The position numbers were made by a program, and so were the translations under genes. Below, in pieces: positions 16,368 to 24,380 of a stretch of 64,000 bases of DNA (its first letter is position 1; every line of letters starts with the position of its first letter). The stretch comes from Kineosporia aurantiaca JCM 3230. Its GTDB lineage: Bacteria; Actinomycetota; Actinomycetes; Actinomycetales; Kineosporiaceae. The notes below the pieces were generated by a model that did not search any database, was not told the origin of the DNA, and was given only the letters and a program-made list of their open reading frames with translations. The stretch lies in assembly GCA_000719025.1 (NCBI GenBank), contig JODP01000007.1, positions 248,001 to 312,000 on the forward strand, in the 5' to 3' direction.

Positions 16368-17522
16368 GTGACGGACCGCAGCCGGGACGAGAGCAGCGCC
16401 GAACGGTCGCTCACCCCCAGAGCGCTCGCGGTGACCCGGCACCTGCTCGGCCACGGCCCCTCCACCCGCGCCGATCTCGGCGAGGTACTGCAGCTTTCCG
16501 ACGCCTCGATGTCCCGGGTGGTGCGCGCCCTCCTCGACCAGGGCGTCATCACCGAACGTTCGCTGCAGTCCTCCGCCCTCGGCCGCCCGCGGCAGATCCT
16601 GACCGCGGTGCCGGGCAGTCGCCACGTGGCCGGGATCAAGCTCACCCAGGACACGGCCTACGGCGTGCTCTGCGATCTGGCCGGTACCGTCCTGGCCACG
16701 GCCGAGCTCGCGCTGCCGGGCAAGGTGAACGGCCTGGTGCCGGTCGACCGGACGGTGCGGGTGATCGCCGGGCTGGTCACGCGGCTGGGCGGTGGGGTCC
16801 CGCGGATCGACGGCCTCGGCGTCTCGGTCGGCGGGGTGGTCACCGGCCGGGCGGTCGTCCGGGAGGGCCCCTTCCTCGGCTGGCGGGAGGTGGATCTGGG
16901 GGCCCAGGTCTCCAAGTTCTGCGGGATCCCCACCGTGGTCACGAACGACGTGGTCGGACTGGCGCGGGAGCAGCTCTGGTTCGGGGCCGGGCGCACGCAC
17001 CCGACCTTCGGGGTGATCACCGTCGGCGCCGGGCTCGGTTACGCCCTGGTCCGGGAGGGGAACGTGGTCGAGCAGCTGATCGACAACGGTCATCTGCTCT
17101 CGCACGCACCGATCGACCCGCAGGGGCCGCGGTGCCGGATCGGTCACCGTGGGTGCGTCTCCAGTTACCTCGATCGTGAGGACGTCGCGACGCGTCTTGG
17201 TCTCGCCGGTTCGGCGGTTACTTTCGAGCAGTTGGCGGCGCTGGATCCGGAGTGGTTCAGCGGGGCCTCCCGGGCGCTGGGGCACCTGATCGCGACCGCC
17301 GCGGGCGGGCTACAGACCGAACGGATCGTGCTGGCCGGTGAGGATGCCGGCGCGCTGTACGCCTCGCCGGTGACCGGGCAGACCCTGGCGGACCGGCTGC
17401 GGCTGGACGATGCGGGCACCACCCGGGTCGGGCTGGAGATCTCGACCGAGCCCCTGGGCTTCGCCGACTGGGCCCGCGGGGCGGCGGTGACCGGCATCCA
17501 GGCAATCCTGGGAGCCAGCTGA
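16368..17522 (+). CDS. ROK-family transcriptional regulator
   Basis: A 384-residue regulator with an N-terminal winged helix-turn-helix (about residues 14-70, RADLGEVLQLSDASMSRVVR) and a ROK sugar-kinase-like domain. The ROK part shows IDGLGVSVGGVV, a VTNDVVGLAREQLWFGAG segment and the cysteine-containing PRCRIGHRGCVSSY zinc motif. Such proteins usually repress sugar-utilisation genes and release DNA on binding a sugar or sugar phosphate. No sugar genes are adjacent, so its targets are unknown. It is divergent from oligopeptidase B. GTG at 16368 is favoured over TTG at 16365 because of the leaderless spacing. Confidence 0.88.
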   Translation: MTDRSRDESSAERSLTPRALAVTRHLLGHGPSTRADLGEVLQLSDASMSRVVRALLDQGVITERSLQSSALGRPRQILTAVPGSRHVAGIKLTQDTAYGVLCDLAGTVLATAELALPGKVNGLVPVDRTVRVIAGLVTRLGGGVPRIDGLGVSVGGVVTGRAVVREGPFLGWREVDLGAQVSKFCGIPTVVTNDVVGLAREQLWFGAGRTHPTFGVITVGAGLGYALVREGNVVEQLIDNGHLLSHAPIDPQGPRCRIGHRGCVSSYLDREDVATRLGLAGSAVTFEQLAALDPEWFSGASRALGHLIATAAGGLQTERIVLAGEDAGALYASPVTGQTLADRLRLDDAGTTRVGLEISTEPLGFADWARGAAVTGIQAILGAS

Positions 17523-17530
17523 AAGAAAGA

Positions 17531-17566
17531 TGCCACAAAAGCGGCCTATGGACGCGTCTAGTCGGC
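17531..17566 (+). promoter_or_regulatory. Putative ECF-type promoter, copy 1 (TGCCAC-N18-CGTCT)
   Basis: TGCCAC at 17531-17536, 18 nt, CGTCT at 17555-17559, then 7 nt to ATG at 17567. The same elements with the same two spacings precede the second cassette (19105-19140). This suggests a promoter read by the neighbouring SigE-family sigma factors, possibly autoregulatory, producing a leaderless transcript. Confidence 0.6.
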
Positions 17567-18577
17567 ATGAGTGCAACGGGCGGTGAAGGGCCGGGGGACG
17601 AGGGGCCCGATCTCGACCTGGACCGGGATCTGCGCGCCGGAGGGGACGCGCAGGTCTCGGCCTTGTTCCGAGAGGGTCTGCGGCCGCGCGGCGGTGAGTG
17701 GCTGGACCTGCGGGCGATCGAGCGGGCGGCGAAGCGGAAGCATCGGCGGGGCCAGGCGGTGGCTTCGGGGGCGGTGGCGACCGCGGCGGTGGTTGCGGCG
17801 CTGCTGGTGGTGGTCGCGCCGTGGTCGGCGCACGGCCGCGGGCAGGGGATACCGGCGGCGCCGACGCCCACAGTGACGCAGACCGAACCGCCTGCCCCGC
17901 CGGTGCGATTGACCAAGAGTTCCCTCATGCGGGCCGGAGACCTCTCGCTGACGCCCGATCAGACCGGATCGTCGGCGGGCGGGGGAACGTTCCGGCGGCG
18001 AGAGAAGGCGCAAAACAGAACCGGCGGTGAGCTTTTCAATCGGCTCTGTGGCTTGCCGGTCTCCTCGCTGCGTCCCCCGGGCCCGGCCTGGTCGCAGGTC
18101 TGGGAATCGACGGAGGGGCATTCGCCGACGGACTACCAGGTCATCGAGGAGATCTGGCAGTGGCCGGGCCATCCGGAGCGGGCCTTGGCGGCTTTCGCGG
18201 CGTTCCGTAAGCAGCAGAAGAAGGATCAGTACTGCTCCCAGAATCCCGTCCGGGCCACCACGCAGGAGGTGGGCGGCGATTCTCGGGTGACGGTAACGGC
18301 TCGGGTCGGCCAGACCGGCTACATCCAGCAGCAGGAAAGGGGTCAAGCCGTCGCGGTGTGGGACGACATGCTGATCACGATCGATGTGCTGGCCCCGGAC
18401 GCGAAGACCCGGTCCGGAACGGGGGGGAGCGTCGGGCAGATCGCGGTGCACCTGCTCGGAGTCGCGATGAACCGGCTGGCCGGACCCACCTCGGACGGCC
18501 GGGACCGGAGTTCCCCGCAGTGGAGCGCGCCCGGGCTGGGTACCGATGCGCCGATCCCGACGGCGGTCGACCAGTGA
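17567..18577 (+). CDS. Single-pass membrane protein paired with SigE-family sigma factor (copy 1)
   Basis: A 336-residue protein of unknown function. Residues 1-62 are charged and cytoplasmic-looking, with DAQVSALFREGLRPRG and DLRAIERAAKRKHRRGQ just before one membrane helix (about 64-83). The rest (about 250 residues) is predicted outside, with two cysteines (NRLCGL, QYCSQN). Its stop overlaps the sigma gene's GTG, so the two are translationally coupled. This arrangement suggests a sigma-controlling membrane protein (anti-sigma-like or sensor), but no zinc anti-sigma (ZAS) motif is visible and the role is inferred from position only. The same architecture is repeated at 19141-20088. Confidence 0.75.
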   Translation: MSATGGEGPGDEGPDLDLDRDLRAGGDAQVSALFREGLRPRGGEWLDLRAIERAAKRKHRRGQAVASGAVATAAVVAALLVVVAPWSAHGRGQGIPAAPTPTVTQTEPPAPPVRLTKSSLMRAGDLSLTPDQTGSSAGGGTFRRREKAQNRTGGELFNRLCGLPVSSLRPPGPAWSQVWESTEGHSPTDYQVIEEIWQWPGHPERALAAFAAFRKQQKKDQYCSQNPVRATTQEVGGDSRVTVTARVGQTGYIQQQERGQAVAVWDDMLITIDVLAPDAKTRSGTGGSVGQIAVHLLGVAMNRLAGPTSDGRDRSSPQWSAPGLGTDAPIPTAVDQ

Positions 18578-19101
18578 GGCGGCCCTGGCAGGAGCCCTCG
18601 CTCGAAAGAGCGCCCGGTTTCGAGGAGTTCGTCCGCGCCCGCTCACCCCGGCTGCTCTCCATGGCCCGGGGCCTGGCCCGCTCGGAGGCCGACGCCGAGG
18701 ACCTGGTGCAGGACGTGCTGGCGAAGGTGCTGCTGAAGTGGGACGCGGTGAGCGCTGCGGAGGATCCGAACGCCTACGTGAACCGGATGCTGGTCAATGC
18801 AGCCACGTCGTTCTGGCGGCGGGGGGTTCAGCGCGAATCGCCCTCGGACAGCGCACTGATCGGAGAACGGCCGGTGGCGGACGAGAGTCACGCGCTGGCC
18901 GAACGGGATGCCCTGCTGCAGGCCCTGGCCCGGCTCAGGCCGAAGCACCGGGCGGTGCTGGTGCTGCGCTACTACGAGGGGCTCAACGACCACGAGATCG
19001 CCGCGATGCTGGGCATGGCGCACGCCAGTGTGCGCAGCAACGCGGCCCGCGGACTGGCGGCGCTGCGAAAGGCTGGGCTGATCAATGAAACCCGAGTGTG
19101 A
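18574..19101 (+). CDS. SigE-family ECF RNA polymerase sigma factor (copy 1)
   Basis: A 175-residue ECF sigma factor. Region 2 spans about residues 12-75 (FEEFVRARSPRLLSMARGL, EDLVQDVLAKVLLKW). Region 4 spans about 120-168 (LRPKHRAVLVLRYYEGLNDH, ASVRSNAARGLAAL). These sequences match the actinobacterial SigE-like subgroup. GTG at 18574 is set by the GTGA overlap with the membrane-protein gene and by the matching N-terminus of copy 2 (RRPWQEPxLERAPGFE). It probably transcribes its own cassette from the shared promoter motif. Confidence 0.9.
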   Translation: MRRPWQEPSLERAPGFEEFVRARSPRLLSMARGLARSEADAEDLVQDVLAKVLLKWDAVSAAEDPNAYVNRMLVNAATSFWRRGVQRESPSDSALIGERPVADESHALAERDALLQALARLRPKHRAVLVLRYYEGLNDHEIAAMLGMAHASVRSNAARGLAALRKAGLINETRV

Positions 19102-19104
19102 AAG

Positions 19105-19140
19105 TGCCACCGAACCCGTCGGCGAATGCGTCTTAGGAGG
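19105..19140 (+). promoter_or_regulatory. Putative ECF-type promoter, copy 2 (TGCCAC-N18-CGTCT)
   Basis: TGCCAC at 19105-19110 starts 3 nt after the copy 1 sigma stop. CGTCT at 19129-19133 follows after 18 nt, and GTG at 19141 after a further 7 nt. Element sequence and both spacings equal those of copy 1. Confidence 0.6.
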
Positions 19141-20088
19141 GTGAACGCAATGGACGGTGGATGGCGGAAGGACGACCCGCCGCACCTCGATCTCGACCGG
19201 CCCCGGGCGGGAGATCCGCAGGTCGCAGCCCTCTTTGAGACAGGGCTGCGACCGTGGGCCGGTTCGGCACCGGATCTGCGGGCCATCCAGCGGCGGGCCC
19301 GGAAACGGCATCACCGACGGCAGGCCATGGCCTCCGGAGTGATCACGGTGGCCGCCGCTCTTGCGGTCCTCCTGGTCGTGGCGCCGTGGTCGGTGCGAGG
19401 TCAGGACCGGGGGACGCCGGCCCGGCCGAAACCGTCCGTCACGGCGACCGCGGTCCCGGTCAGCAAGGCGTCCCTGCTGCAGCCGGAGGATCTGCTGCTG
19501 CCGGCCCCCAACGGCGGCCCCTTCCTGGGCGGCGAGACCTTCACGCTGGAGGGTTCGGCGAAGAATCTGTCGGGCCGCAAGTTCCATCTCCGTGTCTGTG
19601 GAGAGGACCGTCGGCTGAACGTCGAGGTCCCGACCGCCGGCTGGGAGCAGACCTACCTGACGCAAGCGCAGGCCGAGGTTCCGGCTTGGACGATCACCGA
19701 GACGGTGGTGCAGTGGCCGGGCCGCCCGGACCAGGCGGAGGCGGTCCGGGAGCAGTTGCTGACCGTGGCGCGAGGATGTTCGCCGGCGGAAACCGACGGC
19801 GGCATGATCGCGACCTGGACCGGTGCGGCCAACCTGCCGACGCTGGAAACTGCCGGGATGAACTCGGAGGGCACGATGTATGCCGGGGACGTCGTGGTCG
19901 TGGGGGATGCGGTGGTGATCCTGGACGTGGGGTCATGGGCAGGCGAGCTGTCCCAACGGACCTCGGCCAACACCTTCGGCTGGCTGTTCCCCGCGGCGAC
20001 CCGGGTGGCGGGCGGGGTACCTGGATCAGGGACGCCGGGACCGATGCGGCTGGTGCCCGGGACGAGCGCATCGGGGGCCGGGGAATGA
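19141..20088 (+). CDS. Single-pass membrane protein paired with SigE-family sigma factor (copy 2)
   Basis: A 315-residue paralogue of the protein at 17567-18577. It has the same plan: N-terminal DxQVAALFETGLRPW, DLRAIQRRARKRHHRRQ, one membrane helix (about 68-85), then an extracytoplasmic region with cysteines (LRVCGED, ARGCSPAE). GTG at 19141 is chosen because its distance from the shared promoter motif is identical to copy 1. ATG at 19150, 9 nt after an AGGAGG, is a good alternative. The stop overlaps the next sigma gene (ATGA). Function unknown; regulation of the coupled sigma factor is an inference. Confidence 0.75.
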   Translation: MNAMDGGWRKDDPPHLDLDRPRAGDPQVAALFETGLRPWAGSAPDLRAIQRRARKRHHRRQAMASGVITVAAALAVLLVVAPWSVRGQDRGTPARPKPSVTATAVPVSKASLLQPEDLLLPAPNGGPFLGGETFTLEGSAKNLSGRKFHLRVCGEDRRLNVEVPTAGWEQTYLTQAQAEVPAWTITETVVQWPGRPDQAEAVREQLLTVARGCSPAETDGGMIATWTGAANLPTLETAGMNSEGTMYAGDVVVVGDAVVILDVGSWAGELSQRTSANTFGWLFPAATRVAGGVPGSGTPGPMRLVPGTSASGAGE

Positions 20089-20558
20089 GGCGGCCCTGGC
20101 AGGAGCCCCGGCTCGAGCGGGCTCCGGGGTTCGAGCAGTTCGTCCGGGCGCGGTCGCCGAGACTGCTTGCGGTGGCGCGCGGCCTGAGCCGGTCGGACAC
20201 GGGTGCGGAGAAGCTGGTCGAAGAGGTTCTGGCGAAGGCCCTGCTGGACTGGGACGCGATCAGCGCGGCGCCGGATCCGGGGGCGCAGGTGAACCGGATG
20301 CTGGTGAAAGCGGCGACCTCATTCCGGCGTCGGCACTTCCGGCGTGAGACACCCACCGGGCAGGATGCGTTGCTGCGGACCCTGGCCACGCTGAGGCCCA
20401 GGCAACGGGCGGTGCTGGTGCTGCGGTACTACGAGGGGCTGAACGACCACGAGATTGCTGCGACGCTCGGCCTAAGCCATGCGAGCGTACGCAGCAATAC
20501 CACGCGGGGCCTGGAGACGTTACGAACGGCTGGTCTGCTGAACCGGACCCGGGTTTGA
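20085..20558 (+). CDS. SigE-family ECF sigma factor (copy 2, shortened linker)
   Basis: A 157-residue paralogue of the sigma factor at 18574-19101, with the same N-terminus (RRPWQEPRLERAPGFEQFVRARSPRLL) and near-identical region 4 (QRAVLVLRYYEGLNDHEIAATL). It lacks about 18 residues of the linker between regions 2 and 4. In region 2 the EDLVQD stretch is changed to EKLVEE, which could weaken core or -10 contacts. It may be active with altered specificity or partly degenerate. It converges on the MMPL gene with only 2 nt between stops. Confidence 0.85.
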   Translation: MRRPWQEPRLERAPGFEQFVRARSPRLLAVARGLSRSDTGAEKLVEEVLAKALLDWDAISAAPDPGAQVNRMLVKAATSFRRRHFRRETPTGQDALLRTLATLRPRQRAVLVLRYYEGLNDHEIAATLGLSHASVRSNTTRGLETLRTAGLLNRTRV

Positions 20559-20560
20559 GA

Positions 20561-22648
20561 TTAGGGACGACGGTGGCCGGCGAGCGCGGTCTCCCGCACG
20601 TCCGGGGATGGATGGGTAAGGGCAGAGCCCTCCAGATCCACGTGCGGGAGAACGCGGTCGAGCCGGCGCGGCAGCCACCAGGCCCCGGAGGCGAAGATCC
20701 GCATCAGGGCCGGGACCAGCACCAGGCGGACCACGAAGGCGTCCACCAGAACCCCGACCGCCAGGCTGAACGCGATCGGCTTGATGGTCGGGTCGCCGGT
20801 GACCGTGCCGTCCCCGAAGACGCTGATCATGATCAGGGCCGCCGCCACGACCACCCGGGCGCCGTTGCCGAATCCGGAAACCACGGCGTCCGGCGCGGTC
20901 TCACCCTCGGCGTGGCGCTCCTGCATGCCGGTGAGGAGGAACATCTCGTAGTCCATGGAGAGGCCGAAGAGGACGCCGATCACGATGACCGGCAGGAAGC
21001 TCAGCAGCGGGCCGGGTGGGTCCACCCCGAACAGGCCGCCGAGGTGGCCTTCCTGGAACACGGCGACCGTGCAGCCCAGTGCGGCGCCCAGGCTCAGCAG
21101 GAAGCTGATCGTGGCCTTGAGCGGGATCAGCAGGGAACGGAAGATCACCATCAGCAGCAGGAAGGTCAGGCCGACGACGAGGCCGAGGTAGAGCGGCAGC
21201 CGGTCGGCCAGCAGCTGGGAGACGTCGATGGCGACCGCGGTCTGGCCGGTCACCGCCAGGCCGGGCCGTTCGCGCAGTGCGTGCACCAGGGTGACGGTGG
21301 CCGGGTCGTTCGGCGCGCTCCTCGGATAGACGGTGAGCAGTTGCTGGTCGCCGTGCCGGCCGCTGGGCTGGACCGAGGCCACGTCCGGCACCGCGGCGAT
21401 CCCCCGTTCCTGTTCGGCCGTGCCCAGGACCAGGATCGGGCCGTTGGCGCCGGGCCCGAATCCGGCCGTCATCAGGTCGTACGACTGACGCACGGTGGAG
21501 GAGGCGGGCTCGGACCCGTCGTCCGGCAGACCCAGGCGCAGGCTGTGCACCGGGAGAGCGAGGGCGCCCAGAACCACGAGGGACAGCACGACGGGCACCA
21601 CCGGGTGGCGAGTGATCAGAGCGGCCCAGCGGCGGGCCAGGCGGCCGGAGGGCTTGAGCCGGCCGGCCTCGAGGTGACGCCGGGTCCGGCGGCCGAGCAC
21701 CCGCGGCCCGGCCACCGCGAGCAGGGCCGGGGTGATGGTGACCGAGATCAGAATGGCGACCAGCACGGCCACCGCCGCCGAAACTCCCATCTGGGTCAGG
21801 AAACCGATCCGCATCACGGTCAGGCCGGCCAGTGCGATGATCACGGTGGCGCCGGCGAAGAACACGGCCGAACCGGCGGTACCCACGGCAAGCGGAATCG
21901 ATTCCGGCACCGTCAGGCCCGCTTTGAGGTGGCGGCGGTGCCGGTCGATGATGAACAGTGCGTAGTCGATGCCGACAGCCAGGGCCAGCAGGGTGGCCAG
22001 TGAGGGAGCGACGTCGGTGAGGGAGACGAACCGGGTGGCGGCGTAGATGCCGCACTCGCTGACGCCCAGCCCGATCAGCGCGGTGATCAGCGGCAGGCCG
22101 GCCGCGACCAGCGAACCGAAGGTGATCATCAGGACGATCAGCGCGATCAGCAGGCCCAGCGTGGGCGCACCCCCGCTGTCCGCCGAGGCCAGTTCGGAGG
22201 ACTCGGTGACCTGCAACGCAGAGCTGCGGGCGGCATCCACCGCGGCGTCCAGGCCGCTCGGCACGGTCGAGGAGGTCAGGTCGACGGAGAGGAATCCGAT
22301 CCGGCCGTCCGGGGAGAGAGTCTGGTGGGGCGGGCCGGCCACCCCGGGCAGGGCGGCCACCTTCTTCTGCAGGTCGGCCACCGTGGCCAGGTTCTCGTCA
22401 CTGAGCTTCTGCCCGGCCGGGACCGCGAACACGATGCTGCCGCTGTTGTCCGAGTCCAGGCCGAAGTCCTGGTCGATCTGGTCGAGGGTGGTGACCGAGT
22501 CCAGGCCACCGATCGTGAAGTTGCTCTCCAGCGGCTTGGCGGCGTGGGCTCCGAGGCCGGCCAGGACCAGGACGAGAAGCCAGACGCTGAGGACGAGCCA
22601 CCGGTGACGGGCGCTGAACCCACCGACGTGAGCGAGTATTCGGGACAT
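20561..22648 (-). CDS. MMPL-family RND-type membrane transporter
   Basis: A 695-residue protein with the two-half MMPL layout. The first membrane helix (RHRWLVLSVWLLVLVLAGLGA) is followed by an outside loop with the SNFTIGG-type segment. Helix clusters lie at about 160-310 (with the GIDYALFIIDRHR motif) and 480-660 (with the equivalent GLSMDYEMFLLTGM motif). These proton-relay motifs place it in the actinobacterial MMPL/YdfJ group, which exports lipids, drugs or siderophores. It is preceded by a GGTGAGG-type ribosome-binding site. A 97-bp gap with a perfect hairpin separates it from the peptidase genes upstream. Substrate unknown. Confidence 0.93.
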   Translation of the reverse strand: MSRILAHVGGFSARHRWLVLSVWLLVLVLAGLGAHAAKPLESNFTIGGLDSVTTLDQIDQDFGLDSDNSGSIVFAVPAGQKLSDENLATVADLQKKVAALPGVAGPPHQTLSPDGRIGFLSVDLTSSTVPSGLDAAVDAARSSALQVTESSELASADSGGAPTLGLLIALIVLMITFGSLVAAGLPLITALIGLGVSECGIYAATRFVSLTDVAPSLATLLALAVGIDYALFIIDRHRRHLKAGLTVPESIPLAVGTAGSAVFFAGATVIIALAGLTVMRIGFLTQMGVSAAVAVLVAILISVTITPALLAVAGPRVLGRRTRRHLEAGRLKPSGRLARRWAALITRHPVVPVVLSLVVLGALALPVHSLRLGLPDDGSEPASSTVRQSYDLMTAGFGPGANGPILVLGTAEQERGIAAVPDVASVQPSGRHGDQQLLTVYPRSAPNDPATVTLVHALRERPGLAVTGQTAVAIDVSQLLADRLPLYLGLVVGLTFLLLMVIFRSLLIPLKATISFLLSLGAALGCTVAVFQEGHLGGLFGVDPPGPLLSFLPVIVIGVLFGLSMDYEMFLLTGMQERHAEGETAPDAVVSGFGNGARVVVAAALIMISVFGDGTVTGDPTIKPIAFSLAVGVLVDAFVVRLVLVPALMRIFASGAWWLPRRLDRVLPHVDLEGSALTHPSPDVRETALAGHRRP

Positions 22649-22699
22649 GCCCTCACCCTTGGGCAGATCCGGTGTCGGCCGCCTGGGTCAACGGGTGGA

Positions 22700-22730
22700 G
22701 ATGCGGGTGGAGATCGTCTCCACCCGCATC
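22700..22730. terminator. Perfect 14-bp inverted repeat between DUF885 and MMPL genes
   Basis: A 14-bp perfect stem (arms 22700-22713 and 22717-22730) with a 3-nt loop lies 16 nt past the DUF885 stop and about 50 nt before the MMPL start. There is no U-tract, so it may be a terminator or attenuator, or a binding site for a regulator of the MMPL gene. Confidence 0.45.
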
Positions 22731-22745
22731 GCGCCGGGCGCCGGC

Positions 22746-24380
22746 TCAGGCGCCCAGAACCACCTCGGCGAGCACGGTCAGCGGAAGCGAACCGTGGCCG
22801 AGCACGGCCCGATGGAATTCGGTCAGGTCGAGTCCGGAGGAGTCCCGCAGCCGCAGCAGTTCCTGACGGCCGGTCGCATAGCCCAGCGCCTGTCCCGGCC
22901 ACCCAATGTAACGGATGATCTCGGAACGAATTTCGATCTCGGTGGCGGTGGTGTTCTCGCGCATGTACTGCTCCGCCGCCGAACGCGACCAGCCGAACGC
23001 GTGCATACCGGTGTCCACCACCAGCCGGGCCGCCCGCAGCGCGGACAGCGAGAGCATGCCCAGCAGTTGCACGTCGTCCGAGTAGAGGCCCAGATCGTCG
23101 GCCAGGCGCTCGGCGTACAGACCCCAGCCCTCGGTGTAGGCACCCAGTTCGGTGTCGATGAAGCGCCGCCAGTGCGGCACGTCGATCTGCAGCTGGGAGG
23201 AGATCTGCAGGTGATGGCCGGGCACGGCCTCGTGGAAGGTCAGCGCCTCACAGTCGTACCCGGGTGTCTCGGAGGCCTGGGCCGTGGTCAGGAAGAAGAC
23301 TCCGGGCCGGGAACCGTCGATCGCGGCCGGCCGGTAGTAGGCCGCCGCCGAACCCTCGGCGTCGGCCCCGCTGATCGACTCGATCCGGCACGGCGGGATG
23401 CTGCCCAGGTCGAACGCCCGGCCCGCGGCCGACTGGGCCTTGGCCAGGGCCGTCTCGCAGCGGGAGATCATGTCCTCGGCCGAGGTGTAGCGCAGCGCCG
23501 GGTCCTCCCGGAGCCGGGCGGCGATGGCCGGCAGGTCGGTCAGGCCGAAGGCCCGCCCGCCCACCTCCGACCAGCGCCCGCGCAGCTCGTCGATCAGGTC
23601 CAGGCCCAGCTGGTGCAGCTCTTCGGCGCTGCGGGTCGTGGTGGTGTGCCGCCGCACGGCGTCCGCGTAACCGGCCTCGCCGCCCTCGACGAACCGGATG
23701 CCGACCTGCTCGTCGTCGCGGGCCCTGGCCAGCAGGCCCCGATGGGCCAGCGCGAGGGCCTCCAGAGCCGGTCGGATCTGCTGATTGAGGACGTCCGTGG
23801 CCTGCTGCCGGTAGGGGGCGCCGGCCGGGGAGGTGGTCGGGTCGAGCAGCGAGTCGTGCGTTAGGCCGGCCTGGACCTGGGCCAGCGCCTGCTCCAGACC
23901 GACTCGGGTGGAACGCCTTCCGCGGGCTTCCTCGGCGAATCCGCGCACTGCGAGTGCGTCGATCAGGGCGGGGATGGCCCGAAGCCGCTGCAGGTAGCGG
24001 TCGGCCGAGTCGGCGTCGGTGATCGTCATCGCCGGGACGGCCTGGAAGATCAGACCCTGCCGGGAGACGTAACCCCCGCCGGAGATGCTCGCGGCCCACA
24101 GCGCGTGGGTCGCGTCCCCGTGCGCGCCGCGGACCAGTTCGGTCAGCGCGCCGTGGTCGATCCGCTGGTCGCCGGAGAGCTCGGCAACCTCCAGAACGTC
24201 CAGTTCGCCGAGGATCCCGGCGAACTGCTCGGCCGCCGCGGCGCCGGCCGCGATGCTCGGATCGCCGGCCAGATGGTCGAACTCGGACAGGCCGAGCAAG
24301 GTCGAGTTGAACGGCTCCAGGGTGTGCTGGGTACGGAAGTACCTCTCGCCCAGCTCGTTCAGCCTCTCCGCGGCGCTCAC
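22746..24380 (-). CDS. DUF885-family putative metallopeptidase
   Basis: A 544-residue member of the DUF885 family. The C-terminal half holds the metal-binding signature TFHEAVPGHHLQ and the downstream TEGWGLYAERLADDLG segment, the zincin-like active site of this family. It has no signal peptide. GTG at 24380 overlaps the proline iminopeptidase stop (GTGA), so both peptidases are made from one transcript and probably act together in cytoplasmic peptide breakdown. Substrate specificity is not known. Confidence 0.88.
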   Translation of the reverse strand: MSAAERLNELGERYFRTQHTLEPFNSTLLGLSEFDHLAGDPSIAAGAAAAEQFAGILGELDVLEVAELSGDQRIDHGALTELVRGAHGDATHALWAASISGGGYVSRQGLIFQAVPAMTITDADSADRYLQRLRAIPALIDALAVRGFAEEARGRRSTRVGLEQALAQVQAGLTHDSLLDPTTSPAGAPYRQQATDVLNQQIRPALEALALAHRGLLARARDDEQVGIRFVEGGEAGYADAVRRHTTTTRSAEELHQLGLDLIDELRGRWSEVGGRAFGLTDLPAIAARLREDPALRYTSAEDMISRCETALAKAQSAAGRAFDLGSIPPCRIESISGADAEGSAAAYYRPAAIDGSRPGVFFLTTAQASETPGYDCEALTFHEAVPGHHLQISSQLQIDVPHWRRFIDTELGAYTEGWGLYAERLADDLGLYSDDVQLLGMLSLSALRAARLVVDTGMHAFGWSRSAAEQYMRENTTATEIEIRSEIIRYIGWPGQALGYATGRQELLRLRDSSGLDLTEFHRAVLGHGSLPLTVLAEVVLGA

